Positions 10,086 through 21,042 are shown, counted from the stretch's first letter. The stretch: 64,000 bases of DNA from Streptomyces nodosus (GCF_008704995.1 NZ_CP023747.1:5177501-5241500); one strand, 5' to 3'. The notes: generated by a model not told the origin, from the sequence alone. A program made the numbers and translations.

Positions 10086-10688
10086 ATGATCACAACTCGC
10101 CTGCGCCGACGGGCCGCAGTCCTCGTCGTGTCCCTGTCGGCGGTCCTCACCACGACCGCCGCCACCGCTCCCGCGAGCCCGGCGGCCCCGGTGAAGGCCG
10201 CGCCCGCCTGCCCTCGGCTCGACGACCCGATCGAGGCCGCCGCGGACCACCGGGTGGACCTGGACCGCATCACCCCGGAGCCGGTCTGGCGCACCGGCTG
10301 CGGCACGCTCTACCGCAGCGACAGCCGTCCCCCGACGACCGTCTTCGCCGAGGGCTTCCAGCCCAGGGACATCACCACCGGGCAGTACGACATCGAGAAG
10401 TACGTTCTGGTCAACCAGCCCTCGCCGTATGTGTCGACGACCTACGACCACGACCTGTACAAGACCTGGTACAAGTCCGGCTGGAACTACTACGTCGACG
10501 CCCCCGGCGGCATCGACGTCAACAGGACCATCGGCGACACCCATCGCTGGGCCGACCAGGTGGAGGTCGCCTTCCCCGGCGGTATCGCGCGCCGCTACAT
10601 CATCGGCGTCTGCCCGGTGGACAAGACCACCAAGGTCGAGATCATGAGCGGCTGCGAGAGCAACCCGCACTTCGTGCCGTGGCACTGA
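10086..10688 (+). CDS. Secreted ADP-ribosyltransferase of the pierisin/ScARP type
   Basis: 200-aa secreted enzyme that matches, from memory, S. coelicolor SCO5461 (ScARP), which transfers ADP-ribose from NAD+ to guanine bases, guanosine or GMP rather than to protein arginine. A signal peptide ends near residue 35. The mono-ADP-ribosyltransferase core shows the NAD-binding Arg in TLYRSDSR, the STT motif in PSPYVSTTY, and Gln158-x-Glu160 in QVEVAFPGG. A Gln-x-Glu pair replaces the Glu-x-Glu of arginine-specific enzymes and marks the DNA/guanine-specific branch. Two cysteine pairs could form disulfides. ATG 10086 is preferred over ATG 10080 by length agreement with ScARP. Ends 15 bp from a convergent gene. 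Confidence 0.9.
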   Translation: MITTRLRRRAAVLVVSLSAVLTTTAATAPASPAAPVKAAPACPRLDDPIEAAADHRVDLDRITPEPVWRTGCGTLYRSDSRPPTTVFAEGFQPRDITTGQYDIEKYVLVNQPSPYVSTTYDHDLYKTWYKSGWNYYVDAPGGIDVNRTIGDTHRWADQVEVAFPGGIARRYIIGVCPVDKTTKVEIMSGCESNPHFVPWH

Positions 10689-10703
10689 CCGCCGGTCACG
10701 GGG

Positions 10704-11342
10704 TCAGCGCCTGAGGAACAGCGCCTCGGACCCCACGGGACGGTAACCGGCCGCCTGGAACGCCCGCAGACTGCGGGCGTTCCCCGCCGATATCTGGGCC
10801 CACACCGGCTCGCCCCCGCTCATCCGCCGAGCCGCCGCGACCAGCGCACGCCCCACCTTCCGGTCCCGGGCGTCCTCGTCCACCTCGACGGCGACCTCCA
10901 GGCGCCCCGCGACCCCGCGCCCCATGACGAGCACACCGCCGTCCGCCGCCCACACCCGCACCGCGTTCCGTCGCCGCCGGGAGCTGACGACCCGCGGACG
11001 GTCCGGGTCGTCGACCTCCTTCAGCTCGAGCTGCGGGCCGCCCGGCAGCGCGGACCCGACCATCAGCACATCGATCGTCTCGGTCCTGCGCCCCGTCCGC
11101 TCCATGAAGGCCCCGAGGAACCGCGCGTTCATCGTCGCGGCGAGCGCGTCGCAGTCGGTGCGCTCCAGCGTCCGGCGGACCCAGTCGGGATCCTCGTCCG
11201 TGAACACGACGGAGTGCGCGGTGAAGGCGAGGACCCCGGCGTCCCGCGGGGAGTGCTGGGGCACCACCGTGGTGCCGCCGTCGGCCGGCGGGAACACCCC
11301 ACATGCCGCGGCGTCCAGAACATCCCGCAGACGGTCGGACAT
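10704..11342 (-). CDS. GNAT-family N-acetyltransferase
   Basis: 212-aa cytoplasmic protein. The C-terminal half (about 110-210) is a GNAT fold: VEVDEDARDRKVGRALVAAARRM is the acetyl-CoA loop region (with R-x-x-x-G-x-A) and NARSLRAFQAAGYRPVGSEALF is the usual C-terminal strand-helix. The N-terminal half (FTAHSVVFTDEDPDWVRRTL) looks like a second, degenerate GNAT domain. Substrate unknown. ATG 11342 has AGGAGAG seven bases upstream. Divergent from the MerR regulator gene with 55 bp between starts, so it is a plausible target of that regulator. Confidence 0.8.
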   Translation of the reverse strand: MSDRLRDVLDAAACGVFPPADGGTTVVPQHSPRDAGVLAFTAHSVVFTDEDPDWVRRTLERTDCDALAATMNARFLGAFMERTGRRTETIDVLMVGSALPGGPQLELKEVDDPDRPRVVSSRRRRNAVRVWAADGGVLVMGRGVAGRLEVAVEVDEDARDRKVGRALVAAARRMSGGEPVWAQISAGNARSLRAFQAAGYRPVGSEALFLRR

Positions 11343-11359
11343 GAGTCGCTCTCCTCGGC

Positions 11360-11391
11360 TTGAGTCTCCACCCACTGGAAGGCCCAGACTC
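11360..11391 (+). promoter_or_regulatory. MerR-type promoter/operator
   Basis: TTGAGT (11360-11365) and CAGACT (11385-11390) are separated by 19 bp, the over-long spacing used by MerR-family activators. GAGTCT (11362-11367) and AGACTC (11386-11391) form a dyad around that spacer. The -10 ends 7 nt before the regulator's ATG. Confidence 0.5.
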
Positions 11392-11397
11392 GCAGAC

Positions 11398-12312
11398 ATG
11401 ATCGAGAACGGCAGCACCGGTCTCTTCACCATCGGCGAGCTGGCCCGGGCCACCGGACTGACCGTCCGCACCATCCGCTACTGGTCGGACGAGGGGGCAC
11501 TGCCCCCGGTGACCCGCTCCCAGGGCGGCTACCGGCTGTACGACGCGGAGTCCGTGGCCCGCCTCGAACTGATCCGCACCCTGCGCGAACTGGGCCTCGG
11601 CCTGGGCGATGTGCGCCGGGTGCTGGCGGGCGAGACCACCGTCGCCGAGGTGGCCGCCACCCATGTGGCCGCCCTGGACGCGCAGATCCGCGCGCTGAAG
11701 GTGACCCGGGCGGTGCTGTCGACCGTGGCGCGACGCGGTTCGAGTGCGGAGGAGATGACCCTGATGAACAGACTGGCACGGCTGTCGGCCGGCGAACGGC
11801 ACCGGATCATGGAGGAGTTCGTGGCCGAGACGCTGCACGGGCTCGACACCGTCGATCCCGAGATCCGTGAGCGGATCCGGCGCACCTCGCTGGAACTCCC
11901 GGACGACCCGGCGCCCGAGCAGGTCGACGCCTGGGTGGAGCTGGCCGAGATGATCCAGGACCCGGACTTCCGGGCGCAGATGCGCAGGGCGGTCGAGTTC
12001 AACGCCGCCGACCGGGACTCCGGGGCGCCCGCCGGAGCCTCCCTGTGGTTCGTCAGACGTCTCGTGGAACTGGCCGGCCGGGCCCGGGAGCAGGGCATCG
12101 AGCCCGGGGCACCCGAGGCCGACGCGGTGCTCGGGGAACTGCTGGGGGACGCCGACCGGGCCGCGGTGCTGGACCGCATGGAGGCGGGGTTCGGCGAACG
12201 GCTCACCCGCTACCGGGAACTGCTCTGTGTCCTGAACGGCCGGCCCCGGCCCCCGCACACCGAGGACTTCGCCTGGGTGGTCGCGGCCCTCAGACATCGC
12301 GCGGGCCGCTGA
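11398..12312 (+). CDS. MerR-family transcriptional regulator
   Basis: 304-aa DNA-binding regulator. The N-terminal MerR winged helix occupies residues 8-75 (LFTIGELARATGLTVRTIRY, then GGYRLYDAESVARLELI), followed by a helical dimerisation arm (LGLGLGDVRRVLAG). The long C-terminal part (about 120-300) is helical and lacks the TipAS or GyrI-like effector domains I would recognise, so its ligand is unknown. MerR proteins usually autoregulate and control an adjacent divergent gene; here that is the GNAT gene. No ribosome site precedes the ATG, consistent with a leaderless transcript. Confidence 0.9.
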   Translation: MIENGSTGLFTIGELARATGLTVRTIRYWSDEGALPPVTRSQGGYRLYDAESVARLELIRTLRELGLGLGDVRRVLAGETTVAEVAATHVAALDAQIRALKVTRAVLSTVARRGSSAEEMTLMNRLARLSAGERHRIMEEFVAETLHGLDTVDPEIRERIRRTSLELPDDPAPEQVDAWVELAEMIQDPDFRAQMRRAVEFNAADRDSGAPAGASLWFVRRLVELAGRAREQGIEPGAPEADAVLGELLGDADRAAVLDRMEAGFGERLTRYRELLCVLNGRPRPPHTEDFAWVVAALRHRAGR

Positions 12313-12380
12313 CCCGCCGAACCTGGCGCCCCGTACCGAAGCCGGCCGGTGCGGGGCGCGTTCCCGGCACCGCGCCCTGC

Positions 12381-12451
12381 CGTGGTCAGGCGCCCGCGGC
12401 CCACTGCTGCAGCGGGCCGTGGTCAGGCGCCCGCGGCCCACTGCTGCAGCG
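12381..12451. repeat. Direct duplication of the GH25 gene 3' end
   Basis: A 34-bp sequence at 12381-12414 recurs exactly at 12418-12451 (period 37 bp). The second copy holds the last codons and stop of the muramidase gene (minus strand); the first copy lies just downstream of that stop. It looks like a recent tandem duplication. Confidence 0.9.
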
Positions 12452-12980
12452 CCGCCTTGCCGGCGAAATCGGCGACGTCCTTGTCCAGCGGGTCGGAGGT
12501 GTACTGGTGGAAGCGCCAGGTCGCCTTGATACGGGGTTTGCCCGCCGTGACGTAGTCGGCGATCCACAGGCCGTCCCCGGCGTAGGAGGTGGTGTCGACG
12601 GTGAGCCAGAAGTTGCGGTTGGTGTACAGCAGGACGCGGTGGTGCGGCCGGAGTTTCTTCACCGTGCGGATGAAGAGGTCCTTCTCGGCGTTGCTCGCGT
12701 GGGTGCCGTCGCCGGTCGTCTCCCAGTCCACGGCCAGCAGATCCCCCGTCTGCTCCGGAGCCTTGGCGAGGAAGTAGTCGGCCTGCGCCGCGATGTTGCC
12801 CGGCCACAGGAAGTGGTAGAAGCCGACCACACAACCGGCGTCCCGCGCGGTCTTCGTCTGGGCGGTGAGTCTGGGGTTCACATAGGACCGCCCCTCCGTC
12901 GCCTTGACGAAGACGAAGGAGAGGCCGTCCGTGCCGTACGCGGAGGACTGGTAGGCGCTCACGTCGATGCCGTTCAGCAT
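12423..12980 (-). CDS. GH25 family muramidase-like protein
   Basis: 185-aa protein of glycoside hydrolase family 25 (Chalaropsis/Cellosyl-type lysozymes), which cleave the MurNAc-GlcNAc bond of peptidoglycan. The barrel motifs are in order: NGIDVSAYQ, FVFVKATEG, VGFYHFLWPG, catalytic Asp-x-Glu in LAVDWETTGD, VLLYTNRNFW, and FHQYTSDP. It consists of the catalytic domain only and is a little short for the family, with no signal peptide visible, so export is unexplained. ATG 12980 follows AGGGAG at good spacing. Its 3' end is duplicated downstream. Confidence 0.85.
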   Translation of the reverse strand: MLNGIDVSAYQSSAYGTDGLSFVFVKATEGRSYVNPRLTAQTKTARDAGCVVGFYHFLWPGNIAAQADYFLAKAPEQTGDLLAVDWETTGDGTHASNAEKDLFIRTVKKLRPHHRVLLYTNRNFWLTVDTTSYAGDGLWIADYVTAGKPRIKATWRFHQYTSDPLDKDVADFAGKAALQQWAAGA

Positions 12981-13076
12981 GCACACTCCCTGAAGGTGCT
13001 GTGGGGGAGGGGTCTCTGGTTGGCTTGTGCCCCCTCTTCCCTACGGACGATCCCCTCAGGGCGTTCGAACATCAGC

Positions 13077-14108
13077 TCAGCCGCGGGGGGCCACCGCACC
13101 CAGGACGGCGGGCGACTTGGCCGCCCAGTCCGAGGTGATCACGCTGGCGTGGTGCCCGGCCAGCAGGGACAGACGGGCGGCCACCTCGTCGTCCGTGGGA
13201 CTGGTCGAGGAGATCGGCGGGGAGACGGCGGCGGCGTCCGTGGCGATCAGGATGTAGTGGTTCTCCGCATAGAAGGACGTGTCATAGCCCTGATTGACGT
13301 AGGTCGCCGCGTCGCCGTCGAAGAACACGAACCAGGGGCGGATCGAGGCGTCGTAGCGGCTGGTGCGCGGGTCGCCGGGCGCGGCGCCGAGGACGGCGGG
13401 GAAGGCCTGGGCCGACGCGATGGTCCCGGCCGTGTACCGGTCGCGCAGATGGTCGCCGTACTCCTGGTCGGTCCAGTAGTGGTCGAAGGGGTTGGCCTGT
13501 TCCACCGTGCCGGGGATCAGCTCGAAGATCACCTTGCCGGTGAGGTCGTCCCGGGACGGCCAGGCGCCGGCCCGGGCGGCCGCGTCCAGCGACGAGTACG
13601 TCCCGCCCAGCAGGTCGGAGGGCTTGTAGACGATGCTGCCGAGCTTCTGCGCCACCAGGGTGTCGAAGGCGGCGGGTCCGAGGCCGAGAGTGTTGTTGAA
13701 GCCGATCTTCATCTCCAGCTTGAAGACGATCGGCCGGTGGTCGGGGTGCAGCTGATGCCAGGCGGCGATGTTGTCCAGGCAGCTGCCGAGGTCCTGGTCA
13801 CGGCTCTTGCCGTACAGCTCGCCCGGTGCCTTCGCGGCCTCGCAGTTGTTGTCGTTGCCCAGCGGATTGCTGTGGCTGACCCGCCAGCGCCGGGTCAGCG
13901 GGTCGGCGTAGACATCGAGCTCGAGCAGCGAGGCACCGGAGTCCAGTGCCTGTGCGAGATAGGCGTACTTGCTCTTCTCGTACGCGTTGTGGGTACCGAT
14001 CGCCGTCGTCGCGGAGAAGCTCGGCCCCGCCGCGTGGGCGTTGCCTGGTATCGCCGTCAGCAGCGCGACGGCACCCAGTAACGCCGCGAGTCCTCTTGTG
14101 CCACGCAT
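13077..14108 (-). CDS. Secreted PI-PLC-like phosphodiesterase (Ca2+-dependent type)
   Basis: 343-aa exported protein with a clear Sec signal peptide (LAALLGAVALLTAIPGNAHA). The mature domain resembles the phosphoinositide-specific phospholipase C-like barrel of the Ca2+-dependent bacterial group: IGTHNAYEKSKY carries the first catalytic His, SLLELDVYAD an acidic metal ligand pair, and IVFKLEMKIGF and IFELIPGT later strands. It probably hydrolyses a glycerophospholipid or phosphoinositide outside the cell. ATG 14108 has AAGGGGAG upstream. Divergent from the SPFH gene by about 200 bp, and near other exported hydrolases. Confidence 0.8.
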   Translation of the reverse strand: MRGTRGLAALLGAVALLTAIPGNAHAAGPSFSATTAIGTHNAYEKSKYAYLAQALDSGASLLELDVYADPLTRRWRVSHSNPLGNDNNCEAAKAPGELYGKSRDQDLGSCLDNIAAWHQLHPDHRPIVFKLEMKIGFNNTLGLGPAAFDTLVAQKLGSIVYKPSDLLGGTYSSLDAAARAGAWPSRDDLTGKVIFELIPGTVEQANPFDHYWTDQEYGDHLRDRYTAGTIASAQAFPAVLGAAPGDPRTSRYDASIRPWFVFFDGDAATYVNQGYDTSFYAENHYILIATDAAAVSPPISSTSPTDDEVAARLSLLAGHHASVITSDWAAKSPAVLGAVAPRG

Positions 14109-14315
14109 GGCCAACTCCCCTTCTTCGTGGTCGAGTTGAAGGGAAGCGTAGAAGAGGCCGGTTACCGCCCGGTAGCCCCTGGGGGAACAGGGGCCGCACC
14201 GGTGCCCGGGGACGCTCGGTATCGCCTCCGGCCCGCCGGGGTACGGCATCGACGGCGATTGCTATCGTGCGGACGCCAGGTCAAGGGCCGTACACAGAGG
14301 AAACGGGGGCGGGCC

Positions 14316-15428
14316 ATGGGACTGATGGACCGTATACGCGGTGAGTTCATCGACATCATCGAGTGGACCGACGACAGTCGCGACACCATCGTCTGGCGCT
14401 TTCCGCGCTACGAGAACGAGATCAAGATGGGCGCCCAGCTCGTCGTCCGCGAGTCCCAGGTGGCGGTCTTCGTCAACGAGGGGCAGATCGCCGATGTCTT
14501 CGAGCCCGGCACACACACCCTGGAGACCCAGAACCTCCCGATCCTCTCCACCCTGAAGGGCTGGAAGTACGGCTTCCACTCGCCCTTCAAGGCCGAGGTC
14601 TACTTCGTCACCACCCGGCAGTTCACGGATCTCAAGTGGGGGACGCAGAACCCCGTCATCGTCCGGGACCCCGAGTTCGGCATGGTCCGGCTGCGGGCCT
14701 TCGGCGCCTTCGCGGCCCGGGTCGTGGACGCCTCCGCGCTGCTGCGGGAGCTGGCCGGCACCGACCCGCAGTTCCGCACCGAGGAGGTGCAGGAGTATCT
14801 GCGGCAGCTGATCGTCGGCCGGCTCGGCAACGCCCTGGCCACGGCCGGGGTGCCGATGCTGGACCTGGCCGCGCGTCAGGACGGGCTCGGCGCCAGGCTG
14901 GCGGCCGCCCTCACCGAGGAACTGGCCCCGGTCGGCATCGCGGTGCCCACGTTCATCATCGAGAACATCTCGCTCCCGCCCGAGGTCGAGGCCGCCATCG
15001 ACACCCGTTCCCGGATGGGGATCGTGGGCAACCTCGACCAGTACGCCCAGTTCCAGGCGGCCGAGGCGATCGGAGAGGCCGCGCGCAACCCCGGCGCCGC
15101 CGGCGAGGGCGTCGGGCTGGGCGTCGGCATGGCCCTGGGCCAGCGCATGGCGGCGGGCCTCTCCCCGCAGCAGGCCCCCGCCCCGGCGGCACCCCCTGCG
15201 GCCACCCCGCCGCCGCTGCCCCGGCAGCAGTGGTTCATCGGCGTCGGCGGCGCCCAGCAGGGCCCCTACGACAGCACCGCGCTGACCGGTCTGATCAGTG
15301 CGGGCACGCTCACCCGGACCACCCTGGTCTGGCAGAACGGCATGTCCGAGTGGCTCCCCGCCGAGCAGGTGCCGGACATCGACCGCCTCTTCGGCAGCGT
15401 CCCGCCGCCGCTGCCGCCCCAGGCCTGA
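14316..15428 (+). CDS. SPFH-domain (YdjI-like) protein with C-terminal GYF_2 domain
   Basis: 370-aa protein. The SPFH/virion-core-type domain spans about residues 20-260 (VVRESQVAVFVNEGQIADVF; GTHTLETQNLPILSTLKG; ENISLPPEVEAAIDTRSRMG). A Gly/Ala-rich helix and Pro-rich linker follow, then a GYF_2 domain (about 305-350: QQWFIGVGGAQQGPYDSTAL and TLVWQNGMSEWLPA). No membrane helix is present; SPFH proteins of this type attach to membranes as oligomers. Bacillus YdjI is the closest named relative I can offer. ATG 14316; the gene starts 20 bp before its zinc-ribbon partner begins, forming a two-gene unit. Confidence 0.88.
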   Translation: MGLMDRIRGEFIDIIEWTDDSRDTIVWRFPRYENEIKMGAQLVVRESQVAVFVNEGQIADVFEPGTHTLETQNLPILSTLKGWKYGFHSPFKAEVYFVTTRQFTDLKWGTQNPVIVRDPEFGMVRLRAFGAFAARVVDASALLRELAGTDPQFRTEEVQEYLRQLIVGRLGNALATAGVPMLDLAARQDGLGARLAAALTEELAPVGIAVPTFIIENISLPPEVEAAIDTRSRMGIVGNLDQYAQFQAAEAIGEAARNPGAAGEGVGLGVGMALGQRMAAGLSPQQAPAPAAPPAATPPPLPRQQWFIGVGGAQQGPYDSTALTGLISAGTLTRTTLVWQNGMSEWLPAEQVPDIDRLFGSVPPPLPPQA

Positions 15429-15447
15429 GCGGGCGGGGACGACGACC

Positions 15448-16545
15448 ATGACCGGAGACCAGACGGCCGCCGCCGCCCGCTCGTACCCGTGCGAGGCGTG
15501 CGGTGCCACCGTGGAGTACGCCCCGGGAACCGACGCGATGCACTGCCCCTACTGCGGGCACCGGCAGGCCATCGTGCCCGTCCCGCGCGAGGTGCAGGAG
15601 CATCCGATCCAGGAGCTGGCGTCCCTCCCCGCCAAGCCCTCGGCGGCCCCGGGCGCGGCCAACACCTTTCTCTGCCCGGGCTGCGGCGCCCGGACCGAGA
15701 GCGACACGCTCTCCGTGCGGTGCCAGTTCTGCGCCACCCCCCTGGTGGCCGACGCCGACGCCACCGAGCGGGTCGTCCCCGAGGCCGTCGTCCCCTTCGG
15801 CCTGAACCGGGACGCCGCCCGGGACGCACTGCGCAGCTGGACGTCCTCCCGCTGGTTCGCCCCCAAGAGCCTGAAGAAGGTCACCGAGGCGGAGTCCTTC
15901 AAGGGCAGCTATCTGCCGCACTGGACGTACGACGCGGCCACCGTCTCCGACTACCGGGGCCGGCGCGGCGAGTACTACTACGAGACCGTGACCCGCACCG
16001 TCACCGAGAACGGCGAGACCCGCACCGTGACCGAGCAGGTGCGGCACACCCGCTGGTACCCGGCCTCGGGGACGGTCTCCCGGGCCTTCGACGATGTGCT
16101 GGTGCCCGGCACCGGCCATGTCACCGCCAAGCAGCTGGACAAGCTCACGCCCTGGCCGCTGGACGAGGCCAGGCCCTACCAGGAGGAGTACCTGGCCGGC
16201 TTCCAGACGGTGCGGTACGACATCGAGCCCGAGGACGGCCTGGAGACGGCCAAGGAGCGGATGGCCGAGGCCATCGAGGACGACTGCCGGAGCGACATCG
16301 GAGGCGACGAGCAGCGGGTCGAATCCGTCGACACCCGCTACTTCGACGTCACCTTCAAGCTGATGCTGCTCCCGGTGTGGTTCCTGACCTACCTCCACGC
16401 CGGGCGGACCTGGCAGGTGACGGTGAACGCCCGCACCGGCGAGGTGGTCGGCGAGCGCCCGTACAGCGTCGGCAAGATCGTCGCCGCGTCGGTCGCGGCG
16501 CTCGCGGTCATCGGGCTGATCGTCTGGCTGGTCGCCCGGAGATAG
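15448..16545 (+). CDS. Zinc-ribbon (TFIIB-like) membrane-anchored protein, YdjG-like
   Basis: 365 aa. Two zinc ribbons are visible near the N terminus: CEACG...CPYCG (about 12-35) and CPGCG...CQFCA (about 75-97). The middle part contains LPHWTYDAATVSDYRGRRG and YYYETVTRTVTENGETRTV, typical of bacterial TFIIB-zinc-ribbon membrane proteins, and a single C-terminal transmembrane helix (VAASVAALAVIGLIVWLVA) ends at Arg-Arg. This is the layout of Bacillus YdjG. It follows the SPFH gene by 19 bp and should be co-transcribed; the two probably form a membrane complex. Confidence 0.85.
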   Translation: MTGDQTAAAARSYPCEACGATVEYAPGTDAMHCPYCGHRQAIVPVPREVQEHPIQELASLPAKPSAAPGAANTFLCPGCGARTESDTLSVRCQFCATPLVADADATERVVPEAVVPFGLNRDAARDALRSWTSSRWFAPKSLKKVTEAESFKGSYLPHWTYDAATVSDYRGRRGEYYYETVTRTVTENGETRTVTEQVRHTRWYPASGTVSRAFDDVLVPGTGHVTAKQLDKLTPWPLDEARPYQEEYLAGFQTVRYDIEPEDGLETAKERMAEAIEDDCRSDIGGDEQRVESVDTRYFDVTFKLMLLPVWFLTYLHAGRTWQVTVNARTGEVVGERPYSVGKIVAASVAALAVIGLIVWLVARR

Positions 16546-16589
16546 CCGCCCCGGGAGGCGTCCGGCATCCGCCGGGACGCGTCGGCGGG

Positions 16590-16618
16590 CGGGCCCCGAC
16601 CACGTGGGTCGGGGCCCG
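16590..16618. terminator. Bidirectional terminator between convergent genes
   Basis: Perfect 12-bp stem CGGGCCCCGACC / GGTCGGGGCCCG around ACGTG, between the zinc-ribbon gene and sdaA, which converge here. Serves both strands. Confidence 0.8.
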
Positions 16619-16623
16619 TTCCG

Positions 16624-17991
<1,368 letters not shown>

Positions 17992-18085
17992 GGTGACTCC
18001 TCAATGCGGTGGTGGTGCGGGGGCGGGGCACCGCGCACACCTGTGGACGGCAGGTCGGTGTGCGCGGCTTCCCTGAAGGAGGGGC

Positions 18086-19348
<1,263 letters not shown>

Positions 19349-19364
19349 GTGCTGCTACGACTCC

Positions 19365-19742
19365 TCAGCCGGCGATGTGGGCGGCGTACTCGTCGGCGGA
19401 GAGCAGGTCGTCCTGCTCCTGGGTGACCCGCACCTTGAACAGCCAGCCGCCCTCGAAGGGCGCGGTGTTCACCAGCGACGGGTCGTCCACCACGGCCTCG
19501 TTGACCTCGGTGATCTCACCGGTGACCGGGGAGTACAGATCGCTCACCGACTTGGTCGACTCCAGCTCGCCGCAGGTCTCGCCCGCGGTCACCGTGTCAC
19601 CGACCTCCGGGAGCTGTACGAAGACGACATCGCCGAGCGCGTTGGACGCGTGCTCCGTGATGCCGACCGTCGAGACGCCGTCCTCGGCGTCCGACAGCCA
19701 CTCGTGCTCCTTGCTGTAGCGCAGCTGCTGGGGGTTGCTCAT
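19365..19742 (-). CDS. gcvH: Glycine cleavage system H protein
   Basis: 125-aa lipoyl carrier that shuttles the aminomethyl group between the P and T proteins. LRYSKEHEWLSD opens the fold, and the lipoylated Lys lies in GELESTKSVSDLYSP. Lies between gcvT and glyA. The P protein gene is absent from this window; in Streptomyces gcvP is, as I recall, unlinked. Confidence 0.97.
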   Translation of the reverse strand: MSNPQQLRYSKEHEWLSDAEDGVSTVGITEHASNALGDVVFVQLPEVGDTVTAGETCGELESTKSVSDLYSPVTGEITEVNEAVVDDPSLVNTAPFEGGWLFKVRVTQEQDDLLSADEYAAHIAG

Positions 19743-19852
19743 GTCTGAATTCTCCTGTACGCGGGGAGTGGAGGTGAAAGGGGGACCGCCGGGGCGCTCA
19801 CGAGCGGACGGGACATGCCCGGGGGCACGCCCCGGCTCGCGCCCGGTGGCTG

Positions 19853-20971
19853 CTACTTCTGGCGCTTGTAGAACGGCAGCGCCACGACCTCGTAGGGCTC
19901 GTGCTTGCCACGGATGTCGACCCCGACGCCGGGCGTGCCCGGGACGGAGTGCGGGGCGTCCACGTACGCCATCGCGATCGGCCGGCCCAGCGTGGGGGAG
20001 GGGGCACCGGAGGTGACCTCGCCGATCACCTCGCCACCGAAGACCACCGGGTATCCGGCGCGCGGGACGCGACGGCCCTCGGCGACCAGGCCCACCAGGA
20101 CGCGCGGCGGGTTCTTCTCGGCGCGCTCGGCGGCCTCGACCAGCGCGGCGCGGCCGACGAAGTCGCCCTCCTTCTCGAACTTCACGACCCGGCCGAGACC
20201 GGCGTCGAAGGGGGTCAGGGAGGTGCCGAGCTCATGCCCGTACAGCGGCATCCCCGCCTCCAGGCGCAGCGTGTCCCGGCAGGAGAGGCCGCAGGGCACC
20301 AGACCCACCGGGGCGCCCGCCTCGGTCAGCGCCCGCCACAGGCCCTCGGCGTGCTCGGGGGCGGCGAACAGCTCGAAGCCGTCCTCACCGGTGTAGCCGG
20401 TGCGCGCGAGGAGCACCGGGACCCCGGCGACCGTGGCGGACAGGCCCGCGTAGTACTTCAGGCCGTCCAGATCGGCGTCGGTCAGCGAGCCGAGGACGCC
20501 GGCGGACTCCGGGCCCTGGATCGCGATCAGCGCATAGGCGTCCCGGTCGTCCCGCACCTCGGCGTCGAAGCCCGTGGCCCGCTCCACCAGGGCGTCCAGC
20601 ACGACCTGGGCGTTGGAGGCGTTGGCGACGACCAGGTACTCCCGCTCCCCGAGCCGGTACACGATGAGGTCGTCGAGGATGCCGCCGTCCTCGCGGCAGA
20701 TCATGGTGTAGCGGGCGCGGCCCACGCCGACGGAGGAGATGTTGCCGACCAGGGCGTGGTCCAGGAGCCGGTTCGCCTCGGGTCCGGTCACCGTGATCTC
20801 GCCCATGTGCGAGAGGTCGAAGAGACCCGCCTTGGTGCGGACGGCGAGGTGCTCGTCGCGCTCGGAACCGTACCGCAGGGGCATGTCCCAGCCGGCGAAG
20901 TCGGTCATCGTGGCGCCGAGCGAACGATGCAGGGCATCGAGCGCGGTACGGCGCAGGGGGCTACTGCTCAT
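19853..20971 (-). CDS. gcvT: Glycine cleavage system T protein (aminomethyltransferase)
   Basis: 372-aa tetrahydrofolate-dependent aminomethyltransferase. The N-terminal folate-binding domain contains FAGWDMPLRYGSERDEH and LFDLSHMGEITVTGP (with the key Asp-Leu-Ser-His-Met), and the C-terminal domain contains SCRDTLRLEAGMPLYGHEL. ATG 20971 has GGGAG about 10 nt upstream. The frame stays open for another 36 codons through the riboswitch, but those sequences are RNA structure, not protein. First gene of the operon. Confidence 0.96.
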   Translation of the reverse strand: MSSSPLRRTALDALHRSLGATMTDFAGWDMPLRYGSERDEHLAVRTKAGLFDLSHMGEITVTGPEANRLLDHALVGNISSVGVGRARYTMICREDGGILDDLIVYRLGEREYLVVANASNAQVVLDALVERATGFDAEVRDDRDAYALIAIQGPESAGVLGSLTDADLDGLKYYAGLSATVAGVPVLLARTGYTGEDGFELFAAPEHAEGLWRALTEAGAPVGLVPCGLSCRDTLRLEAGMPLYGHELGTSLTPFDAGLGRVVKFEKEGDFVGRAALVEAAERAEKNPPRVLVGLVAEGRRVPRAGYPVVFGGEVIGEVTSGAPSPTLGRPIAMAYVDAPHSVPGTPGVGVDIRGKHEPYEVVALPFYKRQK

Positions 20972-21042
20972 CGGTTGTGCTCCCAGGGCGATGGGGTCCC
21001 CCGCGCGAGCGGACGCCGAGCGTGGGGAGGGCGAGGTCGTTC

